From positions 124,001 to 188,000 of the forward strand of contig NZ_LMVM01000038.1 of the NCBI RefSeq assembly GCF_002287175.1: 64,000 bases of DNA, given 5' to 3'. Shown one piece after another: positions 56,719 through 64,000 of the stretch; the stretch's first letter is position 1, and each line of letters begins with the position of its first letter. The notes under the pieces were generated by a model. That model did not search any database. It was not told the DNA's origin and was given only the letters and a program-made list of their open reading frames with translations. The stretch is from Methanobacterium bryantii. GTDB lineage: Archaea > Methanobacteriota > Methanobacteria > Methanobacteriales > Methanobacteriaceae. The position numbers and the translations under genes are program-made.

Positions 56719-58167
56719 TTACAATAAATGCCTTTTTAAGAGAGCGCCTTCGCTGTCATGTATATCTACTAAAAGCGGTGAGTCTTCACCGATTGCATGG
56801 GTTGCACAGGAAAGACATGGATCATATGCCCTTATAATCATTTCAAGCTGATTTTTAATACCTTCTGAGACTTCTTCACCTTTAATTAGAGCTTTAGCTG
56901 TTTCTCTTACTCCAATATCCATAGAGAGATTGTTTTGACCTGTTGCAACCACAAGGTTTGCACGTGTTATTATTCCTGCAGCGTCTGTTTCGTAATCATG
57001 GATAAGAGATCCCCTTGGGGCTTCTATTATTCCTACACCTCTTTTAGTTTCGCTGGACTGTCTTGCTTCATCCCTTGTCATTAACGGTTCGCTGAGGAAC
57101 TGTCTTATCTCCGTACTTACTATATCATCATCCTCTAAAAGCTGCATGGATCTTTCTGCAGCATACATTAACTCAATAAGACGAGCATAATGGTACAGAA
57201 GAGTGTTTTGCGCAATTCCAAACTTATCTTTGAACTCACCGTACAGTGCACCGGCTTTTTCTGTTGGAACATTGTCAGCTATATTTAACCTTGCAAGAGG
57301 CCCAACTCTGTAGTTACCATCAGGGAATCCTGTTTGTTTAAGGTATGGGAATTTAAGATAAGACCACGGCTGTACCTTTTCTTCTATGTAGTCCAAATAA
57401 TCAGAAGATTGGAACTCATGAACAGAATTTCCTGCTTTATCAATTATTTTCATAGGACCATCATAAACTTCAAGATTGCCATTATTGGTTAAACCACCGA
57501 AATAAGTTTCAACTGGACCCAATAATTCAATTGCCTCAGCATACTGTTCAAATAGCGGTTTTGCTACTCCAACACCTTTTTCTATAAGTTCAATAGCATT
57601 TTTTGTAGCTTCTAACAGTTTAGCCCTTTCTTCAGCACTCATTGCCTTTGTCTGTCCACCTGCAACAGCAGTGACTGGATGTATCGCTTTTCCTCCCACC
57701 ACTTCTGTTATATCTTGACCGACCTTCCTGGTTTTTATTGCCATTTTTGCAAGTTCAGGGTCTTTTTTAATGATTCCAATCACATTTCGCTGTGTAGGAT
57801 CAGAATCCGGTCCTAATACAAGGTCTGGTGCACCCAGGAAATAAAAATGTAATGCATGTGAGTGAATATATTGACCAAGAAGCATGAGCTCTCTCAGTTT
57901 TTTAGCGGCTTCTGGAGGTTGCAAACCAAAAACAGTATCAGTAGCTTTAGCAGCTGCTAAATGGTGGGCAGTTTGACATATTCCACATATACGTGGAGTT
58001 ATCCTAGGAGCTTCCTCAACTGCTGCCCCTTCCAGGAATTTTTCAAATCCTCTTATCTCCATTACATGAAAGTGAGCATCTGAAACGTTTCCAGAATCAT
58101 CCAACTGAACTGTGATTTTTGCATGTCCTTCAATTCTTGTTACTGGATTTATTTCTATCTGTTTCAT
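56719..58167 (-). CDS. [NiFe] hydrogenase large subunit, F420-nonreducing type
   Basis: 482 residues. Ni-Fe ligands: RICGIC near residue 60 and DPCLSCATH at about 449-457, followed by 25 residues that a maturation protease would remove. It is like MvhA in layout but diverged (CQTAHHLAAAKATDTVF, VGGKAIHPVTAVAGGQTKAM). The small subunit is directly upstream; MvhD, FrhB and HdrABC genes are absent. It could feed electrons from H2 to the ferredoxins in the same cluster. Confidence 0.9.
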   Translation of the reverse strand: MKQIEINPVTRIEGHAKITVQLDDSGNVSDAHFHVMEIRGFEKFLEGAAVEEAPRITPRICGICQTAHHLAAAKATDTVFGLQPPEAAKKLRELMLLGQYIHSHALHFYFLGAPDLVLGPDSDPTQRNVIGIIKKDPELAKMAIKTRKVGQDITEVVGGKAIHPVTAVAGGQTKAMSAEERAKLLEATKNAIELIEKGVGVAKPLFEQYAEAIELLGPVETYFGGLTNNGNLEVYDGPMKIIDKAGNSVHEFQSSDYLDYIEEKVQPWSYLKFPYLKQTGFPDGNYRVGPLARLNIADNVPTEKAGALYGEFKDKFGIAQNTLLYHYARLIELMYAAERSMQLLEDDDIVSTEIRQFLSEPLMTRDEARQSSETKRGVGIIEAPRGSLIHDYETDAAGIITRANLVVATGQNNLSMDIGVRETAKALIKGEEVSEGIKNQLEMIIRAYDPCLSCATHAIGEDSPLLVDIHDSEGALLKRHLL

Positions 58168-58182
58168 ATTATCACGCTTCTA

Positions 58183-59094
58183 TTATTTCTTGACCAGCTG
58201 AGGGATCAATGAAACCTGTTTATCCTCCATAATTGTACTTCCAATTACGAATCCATATATTACGTGCCCAATATCTCTTATTTGTTTCTCAACATCCTTT
58301 TCTGGCATCTTAGAAAGGTGAGCTATCCTTTTTATTACACCATTATATACATCGTGGCTTGGTTCCCTTAAAACATCAAGAGAAGGACCACCACAACCAT
58401 GGCAAGGGATACCTGCAGATGTACATAGTGCACCGCACCTTCCAAGTGTAACAGAACCTAGACAGACATAGCCCTGGCTTAAGAAACATTTTTGAGGATC
58501 TGGATCTCCTTCAATTCTCCTGTTAAGTTTGTCAAATTCCACGTGATCCATCCACCTTGAACAGTCAGCACATACGCTCTTTTTAGGAACATCTGGAGCT
58601 TCTCCTTTAATTAAAGGCATTAATATATCCCAAACAAGAAGTTCTTTAGGAGGACATCCCGGTAAAAAATAATCTACTTCTGTGAAATCACCTGCAGGGT
58701 GAACAATTGGTAATAATTCTGGAACTACTTCTGAAGGCACATCAGCTGCTTCAGTACTTGGATTGTCAGAATAAATCCTTGCTGTTACATCTTCCGGCCG
58801 GTAAAGATCTGCCATTCCAGTTATACCTCCGTAACATGCACATGTTCCGTATGCTATTAATGTTTTAGACTTTCTACGTAATTCTTCAAGCCTTTCTTTG
58901 TTTTCTTTATTTCGTACAGAACCAGAAACTATTGCAATATCAATATCATCTGGTACTTCTTTTACATCCATTAAAACTGGTGCATAAACAATATCTGCTT
59001 CTTTAAGTAATTCCATTATTCCTTCGTGTAAATCAAGAATCGAAATTTCACATCCAGAACAGCCGGCAAGCCATTCAAGTGCAATTTTTACCAT
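58183..59094 (-). CDS. [NiFe] hydrogenase small subunit
   Basis: 303 residues with the proximal-cluster motifs GCSGCEISILDLHE, GTCACYGG and LPGCPPKE, then medial and distal cluster cysteines in CADCSRW, CFLSQGYVCLGSVTLGRCG and CTSAGIPCHGCGGP. Three Fe-S clusters are expected. No Tat signal, so the enzyme is cytoplasmic. The start codon overlaps the stop of the V4R-like gene by one base, and the large subunit follows after 15 bases. Confidence 0.92.
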   Translation of the reverse strand: MVKIALEWLAGCSGCEISILDLHEGIMELLKEADIVYAPVLMDVKEVPDDIDIAIVSGSVRNKENKERLEELRRKSKTLIAYGTCACYGGITGMADLYRPEDVTARIYSDNPSTEAADVPSEVVPELLPIVHPAGDFTEVDYFLPGCPPKELLVWDILMPLIKGEAPDVPKKSVCADCSRWMDHVEFDKLNRRIEGDPDPQKCFLSQGYVCLGSVTLGRCGALCTSAGIPCHGCGGPSLDVLREPSHDVYNGVIKRIAHLSKMPEKDVEKQIRDIGHVIYGFVIGSTIMEDKQVSLIPQLVKK

Positions 59095-59654
59095 TATTTA
59101 CCACCCCATCCTATAGTTAGGGTTTTAAGACAAGCATTTGGTCCTACATGGTCTATATCAAGTTTTCCCTTGATACTCATAACTTCTTCCACAGCTCCAA
59201 CCATGTATCCATACAAAAGATAACATAATGGTCCTTTTTGAGGTAAACCTGTCCTTCTTAAAGTTTGTCTTACAACACAATCCATAAATAAAAGTTTTAC
59301 AATTGTTTCGTGGCCCTTCTCAATAGTGTATCCTTCCTGATCTGATGGTTTCCACATTTCAAAATAAAATTCCATTCCAAGTATTTTACTCAATTCAGTC
59401 ATGGCTTTTTCCAGGTCATCGGTTTTTTCAGTCATTTTACCGGCTTCATGTCCCATTCTCTTCCCGGCCTGATAAACAATAGCATTTGCACCGCGCCCAG
59501 AAACCTGTTCTAATGCACTTGACATAGATCCTACAAATTTCATAAGAACGTGAAGGGCTTCTTCATAGTCATTGATGTCTCCACCAGTTTCTGGAGGAAT
59601 TAGTTCAGGTTTAAAATCGCCTCTTATTTCTTTATGTTCGATTTCCATGTCCAA
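59094..59654 (-). CDS. V4R-like (4-vinyl reductase/hydrocarbon-binding fold) protein in the hydrogenase operon
   Basis: 186 residues with ANAIVYQAGKRMGHEAG and three conserved-looking cysteines (MDCVVRQ, GPLCYLLYG, PNACLKTL) in a V4R-type pattern. V4R domains bind small ligands or help deliver cofactors. Overlap with the small-subunit gene and six bases after the ferredoxin stop show it is part of the operon; a role in assembly or sensing is inferred. The family call is moderate. Confidence 0.65.
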   Translation of the reverse strand: MDMEIEHKEIRGDFKPELIPPETGGDINDYEEALHVLMKFVGSMSSALEQVSGRGANAIVYQAGKRMGHEAGKMTEKTDDLEKAMTELSKILGMEFYFEMWKPSDQEGYTIEKGHETIVKLLFMDCVVRQTLRRTGLPQKGPLCYLLYGYMVGAVEEVMSIKGKLDIDHVGPNACLKTLTIGWGGK

Positions 59655-59660
59655 AACTCC

Positions 59661-59912
59661 TTATATTATTTTGCTTATAGTTGAATTTACCTTTCGGTCA
59701 ATATAAAGTCTTTTAGCAACATGTATATCATCGTGTTCCAGTGCCTGGGAAGGACAAATCTCGTGACATGACAAACACGCCATACAATCCTTTTCATTCA
59801 CTACAACAGTCTTACCATGCTCACTATCCAATTCATACACATCGCTGGGACAATCCTCAACGCAAGACCCACATCCCACACATGCATCCTCGTCTACTTT
59901 TATTTTTACCAT
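59661..59912 (-). CDS. 2[4Fe-4S] ferredoxin
   Basis: 83 residues with two cluster motifs, CVGCGSCVEDCP and CMACLSCHEICP, and a basic C-terminal extension (KRLYIDRKVN). The frame extends to 59984, but the ATG at 59912 with GAGGGGATT upstream matches the start of the paralogue at 60440-60691. It leads the hydrogenase operon and is a natural electron acceptor for it. 112 central bases are identical to the paralogue. Confidence 0.93.
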   Translation of the reverse strand: MVKIKVDEDACVGCGSCVEDCPSDVYELDSEHGKTVVVNEKDCMACLSCHEICPSQALEHDDIHVAKRLYIDRKVNSTISKII

Positions 59913-60154
59913 AGCAATCCCCTCATTTTTCCTTTTAAAGCAATTTAGAAAGATGTTTAACCCAATTAAATCTTTCCTACACAATTTTTTTGAATTAAAA
60001 AAAATTAATTCAATCTCTAATATTACCTTGTAGGGATATTTTTCTATATAAAACGTCTTTACTATTAAGGATTTATATTACATGTTTGTAACACTCTGTA
60101 AATTATAATAACAAATTATTACCTAATAATAAAAAGGAGAGTCAAAATTATAAA

Positions 60155-60445
60155 AAAATAGTAAATTTAATTATTATATCAAATTATCCTGGTTTTAAGA
60201 CCCTTATCCAGTCTGTATGGTTTGTGTTTCGCTTTGATATCTATAAGTTTCCCAACCATGTCAACTACTTTTATTCAATAAATAGCTTAAAAACTTTTTT
60301 CAGGTCAAATAATTATTTTAGCCGTATTTTAAAAAAACGGCCGATAATAAGAGCCTTGTTACCATTACATACTTATTTAGAATATATTTTTAGTGTACTT
60401 GTTTATGCATTTATTCCACTAGATATTATTTTTAAGGCCCTATAA
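60155..60445 (+). pseudogene. Remnant resembling the C-terminus of a SAM-dependent methyltransferase
   Basis: Plus-strand open frame without a usable start: VNLIIISNYPGFKTLIQSV, then FRFDIYKFPNHVNYFYSINSLKTFF and a hydrophobic end. The PNHVNYF..SL string resembles the region after the catalytic domain in class I methyltransferases that modify lipids or sugars. The N-terminal SAM-binding part is missing. It lies between the two ferredoxin copies and its stop overlaps the end of the second. Confidence 0.35.
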
Positions 60446-60691
60446 TATTTTATTTATAACCTGGTTTACTTTTCGATCGATATAAAGCCTTTTGGCTACA
60501 GGTATGTCGTTGTGTTCCAGTGCCTGGGAAGGACAAATCTCGTGACATGACAAACACGCCATACAATCCTTTTCATTCACTACAACAGTCTTACCATGCT
60601 CACTATCCAATTCATACACATCGTTTGGGCAGTCCTCAACGCAAGATCCACATCCAACGCATGCGCCCTCGTCTACTTTTATTTTTACCAT
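60440..60691 (-). CDS. 2[4Fe-4S] ferredoxin, second copy
   Basis: 83 residues differing from the copy at 59661-59912 at about a dozen places, mostly at the C-terminus (VNQVINKIL against VNSTISKII). Both cluster motifs are intact (CVGCGSCVEDCP, CMACLSCHEICP). It stands alone, about 530 bases upstream of the first copy, with a partly similar upstream region (TCTTTACTATTAA at 60056 and 60823), so the duplication unit is about 770 bases. Confidence 0.92.
   Translation of the reverse strand: MVKIKVDEGACVGCGSCVEDCPNDVYELDSEHGKTVVVNEKDCMACLSCHEICPSQALEHNDIPVAKRLYIDRKVNQVINKIL
60512..60623. repeat. 112-base block identical to 59733-59844
   Basis: The two ferredoxin genes are identical here at every base, including synonymous sites, while the flanking coding sequence differs at many third positions. 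This is the pattern left by gene conversion. Confidence 0.8.
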
Positions 60692-61008
60692 AGTATCAGT
60701 CCAGTTTTTTTCTTTAGAGTCTCTGGAAATTGATGTACTTTAATTTTCCATTATTTTATCCAGAATACGAAAAAATAATTCCATAGTTTTTAAACATTCA
60801 GGAAAACTTAACATATAGAATTTCTTTACTATTAAATATTTCCATTAAGTGTTTGCAGTCACAATAACTTACAATAAGAAGTTATTACTAAATAATAACT
60901 CAGCACCTAAATTTTACCAAAAAGAGTCAATTAACTAGATTATCACCATCAATTATAAAATAATTCCAGATGTTGTGACTTCCAAAATAAAGAAAATAAA
61001 TTCTAAAA
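60692..61008. other. Intergenic region, duplicated ferredoxin leader
   Basis: From about 60820 to 60900 it resembles the region upstream of the other ferredoxin gene (TCTTTACTATTAA, AATAATAA strings). No gene is seen in the rest. Confidence 0.4.
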
Positions 61009-61629
61009 CTAAGTTAAAGAAGTTGTAGAAACCAGTTTACAATGGACTATGTAAGCTGCCAGCTTCCGTCCTGGAGGGTAACATGTTATAAGTAACAACC
61101 GTGGCTCTCCACTTTGAGCAAATGAAATTGGATTTTCTTTATAATCCCACCGGATGTCATCACCATTTGATGTGACTTTATAAATATATTTTTTAGATAC
61201 AGTATAATCTTTTATTATAACCTGATCTCCAACCTTTAAACTACCAAGTTGGCGGAATAATCCAGAATAATGTGTCCTATGACTTAATAAACCACATTCT
61301 CCATTTTGACCAGGTTCGACACTTTCAGGATAATGATAAACAGTATTATATCCATTTACAGTCTCAGAATTTATCTTGGCGTTAACTCCTATTCTTGGAA
61401 TTACAATCCGGTATACATCAGATGTACTTCCAGATACAGAATTAGTAGTTGAAGGGCTTAATACATCAACAGGAGCACTTCCATTTCCACGAAGGTATAA
61501 ATTAGTTTGATATGCATTTAATTCCTTGGATTTCTCGTAACCAACGATTATTACAGCTGAAGACACAATTACGCACACTAAAACAATTACAACAGCTAAA
61601 ATTTTATATTTAGACATTGTTAAATCCAT
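61009..61629 (-). CDS. Sortase family protein
   Basis: 206 residues. One N-terminal membrane anchor (ILAVVIVLVCVIVSSAVIIV), a Ser/Thr-rich stem, then a class D/E-like sortase domain: His117 in LLSHRTHYSG, Cys183 in LLITCYPPG and Arg188. Sortases attach proteins to pseudomurein or other surface polymers in Methanobacteriales; no substrate gene is adjacent. A start at the ATG at 61617 is also possible. Confidence 0.88.
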   Translation of the reverse strand: MDLTMSKYKILAVVIVLVCVIVSSAVIIVGYEKSKELNAYQTNLYLRGNGSAPVDVLSPSTTNSVSGSTSDVYRIVIPRIGVNAKINSETVNGYNTVYHYPESVEPGQNGECGLLSHRTHYSGLFRQLGSLKVGDQVIIKDYTVSKKYIYKVTSNGDDIRWDYKENPISFAQSGEPRLLLITCYPPGRKLAAYIVHCKLVSTTSLT

Positions 61630-61804
61630 CTGATCATCTTCCGTATAATATACCGCTAGTTAAAAAAATTTAATTAGATATATTGTTAATTCATCTATTT
61701 AAACGTGTTAAATATCATTTAAAATGAGAACATATCCAAAAATATTTAAATGGGCCTCTGTGTGTTTTAGAAAGTGTATATTATTTAATAATTGCATCCC
61801 TCAG

Positions 61805-62569
61805 TTATTCATATTTTGTGTTTTCATCCCTTAAAAGCTTCTTAGCTGCTTTTCCAAGAGCAGAGCGATGTTCTGTAACTCTCCATGGATCATTTACCCA
61901 CACACATAGCGTTAATCTGACCCCCACATCTATAAGTTCTCTAACTATAACTTTTGGTTTAGGTTTTTTCAGGACCCAATCACATCCAGTAGCCATATCT
62001 TCAAGGGATTTTGAAATTTCTTCAAGATTCATAGTATAAGGTATAACTATATCCAGATCTACCCTTCTTGTATCTGATGCTGTATGGTTTATGAATGGAT
62101 TGGTTGAAAATAGTGCATTTGGAATCGTTATAATCTTTTTATCATATGTAATTATAGTAGTGAGCCTAAAACCCATTTTAACTACTTTTCCTTTCTGATT
62201 AGATACTTCAATAATATCTCCTACTCTAAAACTTTTATCTAAAAATATGAACATTCCTGCAATAAAATTAGAAAGCGTGTCACGTGCTGCAAAACCAACA
62301 ACAATGCTCACTACCCCTAAACTTACAGCAATGGCAGTTAAATTGATTCCAAATAATCCGAGGATTACAGCTGCAGCAATTAGATAAATTGTATACTTAA
62401 TAATTTCATTTAAAACTTGAACCATAGTTACATCAAGATCCCATTTAATTTGAGAGTTTTTAAGAAAACGGGACGTCAATCTTACTATTAAAAATGCTGC
62501 AACTAAAGTAACTCCAATTGCAATAATAGAATCAAGTTGTAGATTTAAAAGCATTTCACTGATACCCAT
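61805..62569 (-). CDS. Small-conductance mechanosensitive channel (MscS family)
   Basis: 254 residues: three membrane helices, the pore helix region LGVVSIVVGFAARDTLSNFIAGMFI, then the beta domain DKSFRVGDIIEV and the C-terminal mixed domain. It opens under membrane tension to release solutes. Single gene. Confidence 0.92.
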   Translation of the reverse strand: MGISEMLLNLQLDSIIAIGVTLVAAFLIVRLTSRFLKNSQIKWDLDVTMVQVLNEIIKYTIYLIAAAVILGLFGINLTAIAVSLGVVSIVVGFAARDTLSNFIAGMFIFLDKSFRVGDIIEVSNQKGKVVKMGFRLTTIITYDKKIITIPNALFSTNPFINHTASDTRRVDLDIVIPYTMNLEEISKSLEDMATGCDWVLKKPKPKVIVRELIDVGVRLTLCVWVNDPWRVTEHRSALGKAAKKLLRDENTKYE

Positions 62570-62686
62570 TTATTTCACGTTCCTCAATTTACCAGTTCTT
62601 AATTTCTGTCATGGACTTAAATATGTTTATTCTTTAAATTGTTACTGAATTATTTATTATTTAAAAATTAGATTATTAACTAACAG

Positions 62687-63586
62687 CTAGCGCTCCACTT
62701 CTATCTGCATAAAATCTTCTGCAACTGTTGAATTTTCAAATATTTCCCTTGCTTCAGTTTCAAGGATATCTGATTTTTTATATCTTGTACTTACATGAGT
62801 TAATATCAATCTTTTAACATTTGCTTTTTTTGCAATTTCTGCAGCTTGAACCGAAGTAGAATGGCCCATTTCACCAGCTTCATCTCCATACTTACCTTCA
62901 AAAGTAGATTCATGTACTAAAAGGTCTGCATCCTTTGCAAATTCCAGCATTTGATCTGAAGGGGTTGTATCCCCAGAATAAACAATTTTACGCCCTTTTC
63001 TCTCTTCTCCAAGTACCTGTTCGGGATGTATTATATTATCTCCTACTTTTACTGCAATACCCCTCTGAAGTTTCCCAAAATCAGGGCCAGGATTAATTCC
63101 AAGGGCTATCGCTTTTTCCTTTATAAACTTAGGTCTTCTTTTCTCATATATACTATATGCAAAGTTTAAAACCGTGTGGTTCATCTTAGAACAGCTTATT
63201 CTATAATTTTCTGCCTCAATTATAATTCCATCCTCAATTTCATGCATATAAATTTCGAAGGTGAGTGAAAAATATCCAAAATTTCTTATAATATTTACCA
63301 TCTCAACAAGGCCCTTAGGACCAAATATATGCAGCGGATTTTTTCTTCCCCTAAAAGCCATTGATTGAATTATTCCTGGAAGTCCAAGAATGTGATCTCC
63401 ATGAAAATGAGTTATAAATATATTGTTTATTTTCATAGGACTTATTTTAGCCTTTGACATCTGAAGCTGTGTGCCTTCACCGCAATCAAATAAAAAAATC
63501 TCTCCAAATGCCTTTAATGCTATTGAAGAGTGATTCCTGTGACTGGTAGGGATTGCAGATGATGTTCCTAAAAATACAAGCTCCAT
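62687..63586 (-). CDS. rnz: Ribonuclease Z
   Basis: 299-residue short-form tRNA 3' processing nuclease of the metallo-beta-lactamase class. Metal motif THFHGDHILGLPG, FLGTSSAIPTSHRNHSS at the start, YSGDTTPSD, LVHESTFEG and ILTHVSTRY near the end. It removes 3' trailers from pre-tRNA. Single gene, divergent from nadC. Confidence 0.95.
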   Translation of the reverse strand: MELVFLGTSSAIPTSHRNHSSIALKAFGEIFLFDCGEGTQLQMSKAKISPMKINNIFITHFHGDHILGLPGIIQSMAFRGRKNPLHIFGPKGLVEMVNIIRNFGYFSLTFEIYMHEIEDGIIIEAENYRISCSKMNHTVLNFAYSIYEKRRPKFIKEKAIALGINPGPDFGKLQRGIAVKVGDNIIHPEQVLGEERKGRKIVYSGDTTPSDQMLEFAKDADLLVHESTFEGKYGDEAGEMGHSTSVQAAEIAKKANVKRLILTHVSTRYKKSDILETEAREIFENSTVAEDFMQIEVER

Positions 63587-63641
63587 AATATTTCACCTTA
63601 GATATAACTTATAAAATTAACTATAATCGATTATTTCTGAG

Positions 63642-63670
63642 TTATTTATTTATATCTTTTACTTTATATA
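63642..63670 (+). promoter_or_regulatory. Candidate TATA promoter of nadC
   Basis: TTATTTATTTATATC and ACTTTATATAG lie 20-45 bases before the ATG at 63689. The first would leave a leader of about 13 bases containing GGGAT, the second a leaderless message. Confidence 0.4.
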
Positions 63671-63688
63671 GCTAAACAGGGATTTAAT

Positions 63689-64000
63689 ATGAGAGATATT
63701 CTAAAGCAAATGGTTTATGAGGATATAGGTTTTGAGGATATTACCTCCAATGCCTTGATTCCTAAAGACCTGGAAACAAAGGGAATAATAATAACTAAAG
63801 AAGATGGAATTATTTCAGGAATTGATGCTGTATCTGATTTATTTAATGAATTTAAAATTAGATCATCCGTTAAAAAACATGACGGAAATAGTGTAAAAGT
63901 AAACGATATTATTATGGAAATTAAAGGAAATGCACGTACAGTTTTAAGTTTAGAACGTACTGCATTGAATTTCCTCATGAGAATGAGCGGCATTGCAACT
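63689..64000 (+). CDS. nadC: Nicotinate-nucleotide pyrophosphorylase, 5' part
   Basis: The first 104 residues are in the window: MRDILKQMVYEDIGFEDITSNALIPKD, KEDGIISGIDAV and the phosphoribosyl-binding GNARTVLSLERTALNFLMRMSGIAT. This is the N-terminal and early barrel part of quinolinate phosphoribosyltransferase in NAD synthesis. The related ModD cannot be excluded without the rest. GGGAT precedes the ATG; the gene continues past the window edge. Confidence 0.85.
   Translation, partial: MRDILKQMVYEDIGFEDITSNALIPKDLETKGIIITKEDGIISGIDAVSDLFNEFKIRSSVKKHDGNSVKVNDIIMEIKGNARTVLSLERTALNFLMRMSGIAT

Noticed and set aside
60155..60445. Intact new gene between the ferredoxins
   Set aside because: No proper start or ribosome site, no SAM-binding motif, and the end overlaps the opposite ferredoxin gene; a remnant fits better.

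Overview
The window looks like chromosome from a mesophilic, low-GC hydrogenotrophic methanogen of the order Methanobacteriales, most likely Methanobacterium. The signs are an HMf-type histone, replication factor C large and small subunits, aIF2-gamma, aIF5B, Rpo7 and Spt4, an F420H2:NADP oxidoreductase, HMG-CoA reductase, a group 3 type [NiFe] hydrogenase, AT-rich TATA-box promoters and ribosome binding sites of the GGAGGTGA/GGTGAT type. Several genes start at TTG. Both ends of the window cut a gene.

Layout. 1-7.7 kb: four minus-strand sensory genes (receiver and PAS proteins, two of them complete histidine kinases). 8-17.4 kb: a conserved archaeal translation, transcription and nucleotide-metabolism block read leftwards from rpl7ae through rps28e, rpl24e, ndk, infB, rps6e, eif2g, a PIN gene, ppa, rpo7, spt4, a DUF359 dephospho-CoA kinase, rps24e and rps27ae to argH. 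17.6-20.2 kb: a wrecked phosphoesterase gene, a histone and thrC. 20.4-26.4 kb: an ABC exporter, trpS, tRNA splicing endonuclease, a hexulose-phosphate isomerase and npdG. 27-42.9 kb: mixed metabolic genes, among them hisI-hisS, aroE, aroD, hmgA, sucD, a PIN-KH ATPase, an RNA ligase partner and HtpX. 43-49.6 kb: membrane proteins, DUF368, a FwdC-like protein and a divergent regulator/flavoprotein pair. 49.6-52.2 kb: rfcL and rfcS. 52.4-56.5 kb: a dead cupredoxin gene, mntP, a ferritin-like protein and a Roadblock-domain protein. 56.7-60.7 kb: a hydrogenase operon with two nearly identical ferredoxins. 61-64 kb: sortase, MscS, RNase Z and the start of nadC.

Two themes stand out. First, a dispersed family of short hairpin modules (6-10 bp stems, nearly all with exactly three bases between the arms, mostly closed by C-G) occurs at four places: inside a sensor gene without breaking its frame, inside an operon, inside a phosphoesterase gene that it breaks, and as a dense array of about 400 bp at 46.1-46.5 kb. 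It behaves like a small mobile or expanding repeat. Second, gene decay is frequent: the phosphoesterase, a DedA transporter, a cupredoxin and probably two smaller genes carry multiple lesions, and the PIN gene in the ribosomal block carries a one-base frameshift in a homopolymer.

Other points of interest are an array of five units spaced exactly 30 bp apart next to the histone promoter, degenerate tandem copies of the 3' end of the tRNA endonuclease gene, a canonical EF-hand loop inside HtpX, and a hydrogenase operon without the usual electron-transfer partner subunits. All calls come from reading sequence and from remembered family features; no database search was run.
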